Positions 38,195 through 49,208 of a DNA stretch of 64,000 nucleotides are shown piece after piece; positions within the stretch are counted from its first letter, which is position 1, and every line of letters begins with the position of its first letter. The translations under genes and the position numbers were made by a program. The DNA comes from Euonymus europaeus. Its lineage: Eukaryota > Streptophyta > Magnoliopsida > Celastrales > Celastraceae. The stretch is taken from positions 28,240,501 to 28,304,500 of the forward strand of contig OY756957.1 in NCBI GenBank assembly GCA_963580455.1. Direction: 5' to 3'. The notes beneath the pieces are model-generated. The model was not told the DNA's origin, did not search any database, and worked only from the letters and a program-made list of their open reading frames with translations.

Positions 38195-38276
38195 CTGTGG
38201 GAGACCTGGATGCCAAATTAGTCAGATATAGTGCCTCGATGAGCTCGCAGCAGATGCAATTGTTAGCATCGAAAAC
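38195..38276 (-). other. Probable GAMYB leader exon with a small upstream ORF
   Basis: An 82-nt stretch is framed by a strong acceptor (pyrimidine run then CAG|GTTTTC at 38277/38276) and donor (CACAG|GTATTA at 38195/38194) on the minus strand. It would join the first leader exon (donor GCTG|GTACTC at 38752/38751) to the start-codon exon (acceptor TCTCAG|CTGT at 37395/37394). It contains a 15-codon upstream ORF beginning at ATG 38269. The reading frame also stays open throughout, so a coding role is not excluded, but no long protein joins it. Confidence 0.55.
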
Positions 38277-38874
38277 CTGAAAAAAAAACTCCAGAGAAAG
38301 AAATTCCATAATTACATACTAAAAAAAACAGCTAAGAAATATAGAATCCAACCACTGATATCAAAATTCAAAACACAAACAAACCCTAAAAAACAAATTA
38401 CATCTGCGCATAACCTAAAAGGTCAAGCTCACATTACCGTTAGTTTATATTATCAGCAGAAAGGCCAAGCTCACAAATTTGAGCCTCCACACCCACCTAA
38501 ACAAATTCATAAAGCAAGAGAAGATATATACATATCTATCAAGATCAAATGAATCCCAACCTCAGATTACACAAGTAATCATCTGTCAGAAACAAAAAAT
38601 TGAAGATGAATCCAACTGTAATCTCTGAAGAACTAACATTTGACAGAGATCCAAAACACGCAGAGAACCAGTGAGGAAGAAGAACTGTGAAAATTAAACA
38701 AAAATGGCGAAAGAAGAGAGAATTCAGCGGAGACAAAGAAGGAGAGAGTACCAGCTCTGTATGTTTAGCTCCACAATGAGCTGCCTCTCTTTCCCATTTT
38801 TAGTAATTCCGATTTGACTCATTTTTCATATTTGTGACTTATTTTAGTATTTAGAAAGAGGGTGTTTAATTTAT

Positions 38875-38882
38875 CACGTGTC
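38875..38882. promoter_or_regulatory. G-box/ABRE (CACGTGTC) upstream of GAMYB
   Basis: A CACGTG palindrome extended to CACGTGTC lies about 120 bp upstream of the inferred GAMYB first donor. This is the type of site bound by bZIP and bHLH factors, including ABRE-binding bZIPs. The role is inferred from position and sequence alone. Confidence 0.5.
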
Positions 38883-39535
38883 GGATACTTCAGAAGAGTC
38901 GCGGAACATTTGCGGTTAAAGGGTCCCACAACTATCAAGTAGGTCCCGCCGATCATTTATAAAGCTATATTGTGATAATCTAATTTTTCATTTCTCATCA
39001 AAAATCGATTTTGGGTTTCACTTTTATTACACTATAACTTAAGTCACGTATTTATTCACGTCAGCAAAATGTGTCTCTGAATATAATTTCATTAACATAA
39101 TACAAAATCTTATATATTTTTTCTTTTTGATTTTGATCGAGTCAATCATTCTTCATTTCTCTATCAATTCTCCAACAAAGATGAGCCCTCTAAACTATAC
39201 AACTACACTAAAATCATATCTTACATTTATCACAAAAAGGGAAACTACATATTCAGTCACATTAACAAAGCATATCTTTGAATACAACTATATCTACAAA
39301 ATATATCTCTCGATGCAATTTTATTTGTACAATAAAAATGCACAATTACAATTGCTAGGTCGATCCCCCATCCCATGATTCCAACCATTGAGGGCAATGA
39401 AGGAGAGCCTACCTGCTACTAGTGGAGATCTCAACCAAGTACATTGTCCTTCTATGTCCAAGATTGCCATTCTCGCGATCTCTTTGGCCAAGTTGGCCGA
39501 TAGGGTTAGGTTAGCTCATGAAAGCCAAAAATAAT

Positions 39536-40301
39536 TGCTTTTATGCATATATATATATATATATATAATGGATATTAGTGAAAATTTTAATTTATAATCG
39601 TTGCGGAATGAACCGATACAAGTGAAGAGTATATGAACAATTATACCACTAATTACACCGAGTAAATTCCCAGGAAAGATTGGAGGGACACACTGGTTCA
39701 CTTAAATATCAATCTCCTTAGACAGAATTTTACTAGACATGTAATTAATAACACAATATAGCATAACAACTTACTTGATCAAAAAATATATTGAGGAACC
39801 AATAATAACGACACCAAAATTTTACGTGGAAAACCTTTCACAAGGAAAAACCACGGGACCGTAGTCCAGCTAAAAACTTTCACTATTAAAATAATGGATA
39901 CAACAATCTTCCGTAATACACATCACTACAAGATATAAGAGTGAAATAATAGTTTTGAATCACTCACCCAAACTCTTAATTCATCGAGTGTATCACTCAC
40001 TCACTCTCTGCAAAAACAAAATGCAGGAACTACTCTCTACACGCACTCTCTAAAACTCTCTCAAGTTTTTCTTTTATTCACTTGTGTATTTTCACAATGA
40101 TATTTCTCCTCCTAGTTATAGGAGGTTTGCATATAACTATTATACCAACTTCTGCCCACATTTTCAACAAAAATTGGTTGAAACAATTTGAGCCATAAAT
40201 TGATATAAAGAAAAACCAATTTGTTTCCTCCACCTATCAAAAAAAACTATCAATTTGTGAAAGATTTATAGTATCCACATCAGATGTACTACCACCTAAC
40301 A
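39536..40301 (-). mobile_element. Probable copia-type solo LTR
   Basis: On the minus strand the sequence begins TGTTAGGTGGTAGTACATC at 40301 and contains a block typical of copia LTRs, with CCCGTGGTTTTTCC then GGTTTTCCACGTAAAA. It ends CA at 39536 after an (AT)n run. Candidate 5-bp target copies ATAAT flank it at 39531-39535 and 40302-40306, weak evidence in AT-rich DNA. The left boundary is uncertain: a TGGTATAATT motif near 39643 recalls a degraded primer site, so this may be an LTR plus a short internal piece. No gag or pol frame. Confidence 0.6.
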
Positions 40302-40550
40302 ATAATAAGGATACAATATTTTGTATATTAAAACTCATTCTCCACCTAGGATTGAGAGGAGTAGTTAGGCACCGTTTTAGTGAACATGACTACTACCACA
40401 AAAGGATTATATATTATAGAATGAGTTCGAGATTCCGTTATTTTAAAATCTAACTAAATAAAAAAATTAGTGATTATTATTCTCATCCTATCATCTCAAT
40501 GCCAGCCAAATACTCGTAAATATTGTGCAATTTTTGTCTCTCGTCGTTCG

Positions 40551-40722
40551 ACATATATGACTTTTGAATAATAAACGCTATAGTAAATCACGTCAATTGC
40601 ATTAATTCAAAGGTGACAACATATATGTGTATTTATATAACATCCAACGTATATGACTTTTGGATAATAAACCCAGTGGTAAATCACGTCAATTGCATTA
40701 ATTTGAAGGTGACAACATATAC
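40551..40722. repeat. 76-bp direct repeat, two copies
   Basis: Copies at 40551-40626 and 40647-40722 share TATATGACTTTTG, AATCACGTCAATTGCATTAA and GGTGACAACATAT with few differences, separated by 20 bp. Origin unknown; the spacing suggests a recent local duplication. Confidence 0.85.
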
Positions 40723-41695
40723 ACGTCTGTGAGTTGGGTGTACCCTCAACATTAACAACGTCTTTTTTCTGATATGGTGAGTTGAGTCCAAATCTATTTA
40801 ATATATCCTCGGAAATTAGTCAATTCAAAATAGATAATTTTGTTAGTATGTAATGAGCATATTGACAAACAAGTCCAGCTTAGCATTTCATAGTATATGC
40901 CTTTGTATTAATTATCATGAAAAAAAGTCTTGTGTTGTTTTTCAATGTTCTATCTCTTGAGTTTCCTAGCAGTCCTATAAATATCAGTTGTATTCTTCAT
41001 GTTTAATATATGAGAGAAAATATTTGTCTCATATCTAAAGTTTTATTAGTATGTATGTAGATGTGGAAATTATAGCATGATATTAGAGAGAGGTTGTTGA
41101 TCACTTGGATATGAGCTATACTGCACTTGTTATCGAAAAATGTGGGACTCTTTATAAGGGCATAAGACCACTCTCAACACTAACAAGACCGGACAATCCA
41201 AAGCGAATAATATTGTTAGATGTTTAATGGAGGCAAAACACAAAAATACGTTGTTAAGGGCAAAATGAAAATGAGGGTGAATTAGTTGTGTTGGTCACGA
41301 GACAATTGCTTCTGCAAATATCCCTTCATTTGTCGTCTCTTTATTGTTAAGTTTTCTTCCTCGAGACGTTGAAATATTTGGACATTATCATCTTATCTCC
41401 TCCTTTTGGTTTTATGCAAATTTTTTTCTTTAGCAAAATGTCAGAAAAATTATAGCAATCCAGACATACTTGTTGTTACGACATCATTTTATCTCCTTAT
41501 TTTCTCTCTATACCTGGCTTGTGGATTTTAAGATGAGATAGTAAGAGTGTGTTTGAAAATTGTTTTTGGTTTTAATTTTTAAAAATAATTTTAAATATAA
41601 TTTTTAAAATCATTTTTAGAGATAAAAATTATTAAAAAATTATTTGAATACGTAGCTAAATGTCAAGAAAACATGTACACTATTAATGGGAGAAC

Positions 41696-42365
41696 CATGA
41701 TGTAACCGATAATTAGTAGATCACATATCCACAATAGTTCCCATTTCACACAAACCAATGCCCACCACAAAATCCAATCATTCAAATTTGGACTGCTGGT
41801 CGTACTACTATGGTTATACTTCATTTAATAAATCAAATAATTAATATTCACTCATTTCTGTCCAATGCATTTAATTTTTACTAATATTAGGCTATTTAAT
41901 AGATTTCTTAATTGTTGTGCAAAAATATTAAACGACACTTATTTTGTATGTTAGAAAGATAATTATTTATCAGTATAAATCATGAGGAAAATTTGATAAT
42001 TCACATCCTAACTTAATTAATAAAATTTATGTGGTTTAAGAATTCGATTACATGATTATTCCCAGCTGAGATTCGCCCTCTAAGTCTCATGACGTAACTA
42101 ATAATTAGTAAATCGCAAATCAATAATAGTTTCCATTTCACACAAACCAACGCACACTACAAAATGCACTTACTGAAATTTGGAACTCCTCATCCTACTT
42201 GTCGTTCAACGAATTAAATAATTAATATATACTTTTGAAAGCTAATTATTTGTCAACATGTAAATCACGAGGAAAACTTGGCAAGTCACATCCTAACTCA
42301 TTTATTATAAAATTTATGCGGTTTAAGAGTTTGATTACAGGACTATTCAGCTGAGGTTCCTTCTC
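41696..42365. repeat. Tandem duplication of a ~385-bp block
   Basis: Unit 1 (41696-42080) and unit 2 (42088-42365) share CATTTCACACAAACCAA, AATCATGAGGAAAA/AATCACGAGGAAAA, CACATCCTAACT, GGTTTAAGA and CAGCTGAG in the same order. Unit 2 is about 100 bp shorter through an internal deletion. No coding content. Confidence 0.8.
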
Positions 42366-42947
42366 TATAGTAAATAGGGAATGAATGTGAGAAAGAACGA
42401 TTAACACAAACTATCTAGAATATCTCTTCGGAGTGACTGACGCGAGAGGTAAGAGTGGTTGCAAGTCCAAGCAAGGAGGATCTCTACAATTAGTGGTAGC
42501 GCATATTCAGATATCCTAGCCAGGTATGTGTCTCAGTCTTTCTTCTTCCCCTTGTCGGAGGACGATATACTGAACATGCTATTGATTCCTATGCTTGTTC
42601 ATTTCTAATACAAAATTTTTGGCTTTTGATTGCTTGCTGGAAGACACAAGAAGGCTGCACCGATGAAACCAAAATTCTCCAGGGAAGTCAGGTTCAAATT
42701 CCTACATAAACTCATTTTTATCTAGTTCATGTGAATATCAACTTCAAAGTATGTTAAATGGAGACAAAGTAAACAAGACCTTCATTCATCTCTGGAAGAT
42801 GCATTACCTGTTTAGTGATACAACGGATGATAACAAAGAATGCGCACAAATAAGAAAATAAAAAATATTCCAGACTCATGAATTACTCTAGAATTTTATA
42901 AATAAAGTACCAGTAAATCATTGCACGACAAAATCTTGAAACGATTC

Positions 42948-45038
42948 TTAGTTGGTAAGCTCCATGATAGCAGAAACTATATCTCCACCGGCTTCCCTTA
43001 GTGCCCTCACAGCCTTTGGCCTAGATACGCCTGCCTGAGTTATCACCAGCTCAATATCCTTAGGCTCTACTCCCGTCTCATCAACCTCTTCGTCATCTTG
43101 GGCGATGGCCGATGACTCAGGTTTGGAGAGAACGTGACTCAGGTCTGGAGCCTTAAACTGCTCGGCAGCCTGGTTTTGCAGTTGTGAACTCAAGTCCTCC
43201 ATCTTTGCCTCCCCAAAGATGACGTAAGTATCTGATGCTGGGCTCTTAAAAACATCCGGTTTTGAGATGACAAAAAAGATCTGATTCAAGTCGCACAACG
43301 ATTGTCAGAAGTTCCAAAACATAATACTAAGTTTGAAGAGAAAAAAAGAAAGACAACAGATAAAAGCAGGGAAATATGGTATAGCCGTATAGCACATCTT
43401 GAGTTTAAAGAACACGAACATTTTTACTCCTCTTAACAGTAACCCTGCTAACACCAGTAATAGGTTTCATCCCAAGCTTTGACATTGCTTTTCGGCTCTT
43501 CTTTTCGCTTCTGCTTTGAGTTGACTTAGCACTGACATCTCCATCCTGTTGTCCCACTGACACAAGAACAAGGAATTGGTTTCTAATCCATCGTTTATGA
43601 TAAATCTAGAAGAAAGTACAATAAAAATCTGTTGCAGATACAGCATTACAGCTTTTATATTTTAAATAAAAAGGCAAAGCCACTAACTACATCAACTGCC
43701 CAAACTGTCAAGCAAATACTTAGCATATCATAAAATAATCCATCATAAAACACATATTGCATAAAAAGAAAAAAAAGTTACACATTAGATAACTACTACT
43801 ATCACAGATAGCGTGAGATTAATGACTTCTAAACCAACCCCCTCCCCATAAAAAGCTTCATCAATTTATATACCTTCATATTGACACTTTCATTGTGAGT
43901 ATGAAAATGACTAGCTTGAATTGACAACAATACATTTGAGTGCCATCAATTTGAAGAAACAAAGTAAATTTCAGTGTTTTGAAATCAACTTACCCTCAGC
44001 TTCATCATCTTTCTCATCGTCATCATCATCCTCATCGTCATCTTCATCATCATCTTCAACTAAAGGTTCTTCGGGCTTCTAAGGATAGTTAAAACAAAAG
44101 GAAAAGGCACAAAACATGAGAACTCTCATTTTTCCATTATTGGTGTTTCAACCTGGGAAAAAGTTAAGGGGATGAACTTTCAATCAAACTACACTGTCAG
44201 TAGTAAACAGCTGCAAATAATTTACCAACTGGACCCTAAAAGATTTAAGACATGATAATCCAAACTATATAAGATTATAAACCAAGACAAAAGCATTATT
44301 GCCAAAAATCATGAAATGAAGGTAAAAATGTATACAGAAAAATATGATGAAGCAGTATAGAAAAATATGATGAAGCAGTATAGAAACCCAAAACAGAGTG
44401 AATGGAGTTCACAACTTCATGAGATTCAGTACACCCGGGCAACAAAACACACACAAAAAAACTTGGTCCACTTTGACAATTGATATTAGCAAAATTTACA
44501 AAAACATGCAAAAGCAAAAAGAGCCAACACAACTATATGCAGCATTGAACAATACGTAAGCATATGCCACTAGTTTCTTCCTAGCATCGAAATCTTCACA
44601 GATGCTAATTACGAAATCTCACAGAACAGCCTGAATAAATAGCCTAATGACAATGAAAAATAAACAACACTTAATAATTTTATTTACTGTTTTTCTCAAC
44701 TTTCTCTGATCGGTCAAGTTTTATTTGATCCTCTAGCATCTCAGACACCATAGAAATGCTTACACCCCTACATAATCTGTCAATTAAGCGATAGGTATAA
44801 TGGTATATACAACGAGAACAAAAAATGTAACCACAATTGATGCCCCTACAGCTAAGACTGCCTTGGAGATCCGAAAATCCAAAAGAAGAAAAAAAAAGAA
44901 CCTCAAACCGATTTAAGTAAAGAACAGATTCTGACCTCATACTCATAAACGCAAAGAAAAAGAAAGAGAAATTACATCATCAATCTTCTGCTCCTCGAGA
45001 AGGGCGGCGAGCAGCTCTTTCTGAGTTTGGGCAGTCAT
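42948..45038 (-). CDS. NACA: Nascent polypeptide-associated complex subunit alpha-like protein
   Basis: Forms the NAC heterodimer with the beta subunit at the ribosome exit tunnel and protects new polypeptides. Coding exons are 45038-44976, 44078-43994, 43556-43420 and 43280-42948 (205 aa); all phases close. Exon 1 is [18 protein letters not shown]; exon 2 is an acidic run of Asp/Glu; exon 3 starts the NAC domain with the basic ribosome-contact region [10 protein letters not shown] and [15 protein letters not shown]; exon 4 carries [20 protein letters not shown], a linker and the C-terminal UBA domain (about residues 165-205, ending AIMELTN). Length and order match plant NACA proteins. [11 protein letters not shown] replaces the more usual [11 protein letters not shown], a conservative change. 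Confidence 0.95.
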
Positions 45039-45080
45039 GTTCGTTTTCTCTGTCGAGACTTGAAGTGGAAACCAATACTA

Positions 45081-45088
45081 AAACCCTA
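45081..45088. promoter_or_regulatory. Telo box (AAACCCTA) at the NACA 5' end
   Basis: AAACCCTA lies 43 bp upstream of the NACA start codon. Telo boxes near the start of transcription, together with GCCCA/site II motifs, are common in plant genes for translation components, and several GCCCA motifs follow at 45222-45340. The function is inferred. Confidence 0.5.
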
Positions 45089-45099
45089 AGAACCCCCGA

Positions 45100-46430
45100 T
45101 GAAGGAAATTACAGTGCTTTTATTTTTCGAAGGGGACCGCTTTGGAGTGAATGTTACTAGACATTCATCGTTTACGGTTATTGGACCTTTCCAAGTTGAC
45201 AGTCCAAAACTCCGAGTTTTGTGAGCCCAAAATGATGGACCCATTTTTGACAGCCCAAAAATCCCAGTTTTGTGAGCCTGAAAGGTTATAGCCCAAACGA
45301 CGGACAAAATAACTCCGACTTGTATGAGCCCAAAAGAGTAAAACCCAAATGATGGACCCAATAACTATGCATTCAAGGCGTAGATACCATAATTAAAATA
45401 TAACTTAAAATTGACTTTGACTTTTATTTTCAGCGACTAAAGGTCTAAAACTTAAAAAGCAATAAAGTGGACTATGGAGTATATGGAAAACTTTTTTGCT
45501 AATCGAGTATAATATTATATAAATTTATCATTTGAATATTTGATGTGCGCTTAAATTTAAATTGATAAGATATATCAGTCTCGTCTGTGACCACGATAAT
45601 ATTACTCCCAGTAAGAATTGAGGACAATACCTCCATACAATTTGATCTCCTACAAATTACCCCCACTCCACTTTGTTATCATCTATAAGTACTTTACACT
45701 ATTAACTCGCGTTTGAAGTGCGCTTAAAGTGAGAATGAGTTTTAACATGAATTGAGCATCAACTTATTGAGAGAGATAAATGAATTTAAAAATAAAATTA
45801 TGTATGTTTGGTTGAATGTGAGAATAAACATAAGTTTTAATTTGAATGGACTTTAAAGAAAATAAAAAAAAAGTGTATTATCCTTTTATAATAAATTAAA
45901 GATTTTATATAAAGACTAAAATTTTTATTTTAAAAAAAAATGTTATTCGTGATCTTGGCTATTCTCTCCAGGAGAGAATAGGGTGTATAAACTCATACTC
46001 ATGATCCATGTTTTATATAAAATCAAACGAGCTTTGAGAAAGCTCATTAACTTGCCTCTGCAATGATACTGAGTGCACCATCTTATACGAAAAACATGCA
46101 TGAACATTTCGAATTATCTGTCAATTGAAGGCATTAACTTTGATGCCTCTGCAATGATACTGAGTGCACCATCTTATCCGGGCAACATTTTTGTAAAACT
46201 TTCAATTGATCAGGATTCAGCCATGCTGAAGGTTTCCTTTTGTTTCTTCAATAGTGTACTATATAGATTGGAAAAGCTAATAATGTTTACTTTTGTGTTT
46301 GCTAGAAATGCATTCTAATCCATAATTGGGAGAGAAATGAATAAAGGAGGGACGCAATACAGTGTGTGTGTATTGAACTTGTTTCATGAGATTATGTTTG
46401 TTCGATTTCATTCCGAAAACTTATCGTCTG
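45100..46430. other. Spacer between NACA promoter and fucosyltransferase 3' end
   Basis: Contains the NACA promoter with imperfect GCCCAAAA-bearing repeats (45200-45372), AT-rich DNA, and an exact 33-bp direct repeat at 46054-46086 and 46145-46177 (see findings). No supported gene. Confidence 0.6.
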
Positions 46431-48165
46431 TCAACTGTTAAACAGCTTGATTCCTTGAATTCTGTCTTCACAATGCTTCACATGAGGAACTAAGGCACCA
46501 TTATCAACTTCTATCTTTGCTTTGCATTCGTACACCGGTGGGCTATGAAAGCAAGGTTCCATCGAAACACCTTTGCGACAAGGTGGATCAGGTGTCATTT
46601 GATCCTCTGGCTTGTACAGAATCCATGGCTTCAAGGCTCCAAGGCCTTGAGCTACATATCCAAAAGTAGAACAAGAACTTGTTATCAGCGCATCACTCAA
46701 ACTAAGCAGATACATCTCAGCCCATGCCTTCATATTGTGCACATTGTTCCCGAATATTTGTTTCACTTCATGGCTTGGCTGGTATACACTAATCACCTCT
46801 CCAGTCACGGTTGATTCCTCCAAATACATGTTCCTTATGCTCTCGTAGTACTCCGGATACAGCGAGGTTATTAGTACAGCCTTCGAGGTCTGGTTTTCAA
46901 GCTTGGGAGGTGCAGCAGTTTGTTTTTCTGTGTCTGGGAGCAGTTTCTCTCTTAGTGCACAACCCAAAATTTGGTCCTTAATGCTTTGAAACGGACTGGT
47001 TTTGGCGTCGAAAACTCTTACTTGAATCCCAATCTTCTCGTCTGCCTTGGCTAAGTAGGCATTGTAGAACCTTGTGACCTTTCCCCAAACTTGATTTGAA
47101 GGATGAAAAAGGTACCGACCCAAATGATGGAAAACGGTTTCTTTATCCGGAAACAATTTGTTCAGTTCCTGCTCGAAAGATGGCATCATGAAAAGTGATG
47201 GGATGAAGTAATTATCTGACAATGTGATCAACCAGGGGACTCTGTCAACAAAGGCTTGATTTTGATCACAAAAGAACAGCATGTCATAATAGTTGTAGTC
47301 ATGTCCTAAATGAACATAAATGAATGCTGGTACCGGCGAGTCTGATGAAGCATTTACGTCGTTTTTCCTTACAATGTTCCCGAATTTATCAGGATATCTC
47401 ATGTTGAAGCCATTGAAGTCATTCTTGAGAGGAAAGTCTGTTGGCAGCAACCATGATATGTTAGGGAATGGCTCACAAAATATGTCAGCCATATCAAGTC
47501 CGAGTTCGACGAGGAGGACACGGTTTGTCAGGAGAGCGTAAAGAAATGCAGATGCGATTGATAGTATTCTGTTCCCCATACCACTGTGAGGTAAACAGAC
47601 CAAGTATTTACATCCTGTGGTACTGCTGCTCTTATTATGGCCTGCTCGAAGTTCAACAAGGCTTTTGTTGTATGATTCTGTATGAGGACCACATTTTTTA
47701 TGCAGATTTTCGTAGTTTCGTAGTTTGGAGATGAGATATGAAGAAGGCTTATGCGGTGAAACTTTGCGATATAAGACTGATTGGTACCTGCTAATGCAAG
47801 ATTCTTCGTCGAATCCAGGTGCCAAAAGTCCCTCAAGAAGCTTGTCCTTTGGTATCCTTGTAGCTCTAGATGAATCATTTTCTGTATATCAAAGTTTTCT
47901 AAGTAACTCAACAAAAATCTGTAAATGTAAGAATCTTATTAAAACAAATACAAAAAACACAGAATGAGAAGGTACAAGCCATTAACTCACCAGCAGCTAG
48001 TGGTTCAACACTCTGAGCTCTTCTGATACAAGATGATTTGACAAATCCCTCGATAGGATTAAAAGCTGGGTTTTGATAAATCAGCATCGAGAACGTGACT
48101 AGTATCAGCAAAGAAATCAGGAAAATTTTGGACTGCTTGGCCTTCCTGAACGCATGTGACTTCAT
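46431..48165 (-). CDS. FUT1: Galactoside 2-alpha-L-fucosyltransferase (GT37, xyloglucan type)
   Basis: A Golgi enzyme that adds fucose from GDP-fucose to galactose on cell-wall polysaccharides such as xyloglucan. Coding exons are 48165-47991 and 47881-46431 (541 aa); donor GCTG|GTGAGT and acceptor TACAG|AAAATG, phase 1. It is a type II membrane protein: a basic N-terminus, then a hydrophobic anchor (about residues 14-30), a stem, and the catalytic domain. Family motifs seen are CISRYQSVLYRK, LPHSGMGNRILSIASAF, PNISWLLP, HLGRYLFHPSN, GIQVRVFD and SSCSTFGYVAQGLG near residue 460. Potential N-glycosylation sites are present. The one-intron structure after the anchor-stem exon fits plant FUT genes. 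GT37 membership is certain; the acceptor polymer is inferred. Confidence 0.94.
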
Positions 48166-48169
48166 TGAG

Positions 48170-49208
48170 ACTTTATGGAACTTCTGTTATTTTTAGCCAA
48201 AATGGGCAGCTTCTACCAGATGAAATGGGCGAGTCGCCAACGTTTTCTTGCCGGATCAATAATTTTTTTACTTTTGTGTAATGGTGCTGTCCTCACTATG
48301 CAAACTTGTGTACTATACGGATTCAAAGAAGAATAAGATGCAGTGTCAACTGGGTTCAATTACTTGTACTTTACGATTCCCCAACTTGAGATCCAAGCCA
48401 GTGTTTTTTGACCCAATTCTAATGGATCAGAAGAATTCATAATGTGCACCTTCAGGTGGGTGCCTTGTGGCTTAATTTATGCAGAACTATATTATAATAT
48501 TACTTTGCTGGTTTGATTAGTAGTAAAACTGTGGAGTCATTATCAATAAAAGTGGCCAAACTTTAAGACCATAGAGAAATGGAAAGTATGAATGGTATGA
48601 CTTTAGCAAACCTTTGATTTGAGTCCAAAGTTGTCTAATCGTCAGTTAATTAAAAAAAAAAACGCCTCCCTCTTTCAAACAAGATCCACAACAAACAATC
48701 CTTTGGGCGGAGGAGGGCTCCTCCCTCCTTTAAATCGAGCATATAAACTAGTATTTTTGAGTTTTTCTACTTTATACGAGGTGCGTAGGTTGTAATTATC
48801 AGATTGTGTATTGTATCGCTTGGATAAATATGAGTGATGTGGTATATAAGAAAAAGTCAAACTTTTTTTTCACACAATAGGCTCTTTCCTTAGCCTAGTG
48901 AGTTGAGCTGGTATCGAATTTTTGAAGGTGAATATTCTTTGCAAACTCTAAATCTATATAGAAGTCTCTAGTTTTGTGCTCCTAGTAAACTTGAAAGTGT
49001 TGGATATTTTGAATGAAATTGATGGATAAGTATTTAATATTTAATTTAATTTAAAATATATTTTATTTACTAGGAGTCAATTTAGGTAATTGATTCTTAC
49101 TCTCACACAAATCGATCAACTACAAAATATATTGATAAACAAAATCTCATGATTTACTTTGATCAATCCCATGTGTTTGTAAAAGTGGTTATTTGACCCT
49201 TTTTTTTC
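48170..49208. other. Promoter-side spacer of the fucosyltransferase gene
   Basis: About 1 kb of AT-rich DNA upstream of the fucosyltransferase, ending at the Pack-MULE-like element. No gene supported; the open frame at 48675-48860 has no family features. Confidence 0.5.

Larger units (their letters stand above)
38890..42947. other. Gene-poor spacer, transposon remains and local duplications
   Basis: About 4 kb of AT-rich DNA between the GAMYB promoter and the NACA 3' end. It contains a probable copia solo LTR (39536-40301), a 76-bp direct repeat (40551-40722) and a duplicated block (41696-42365). No supported gene. Confidence 0.6.
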
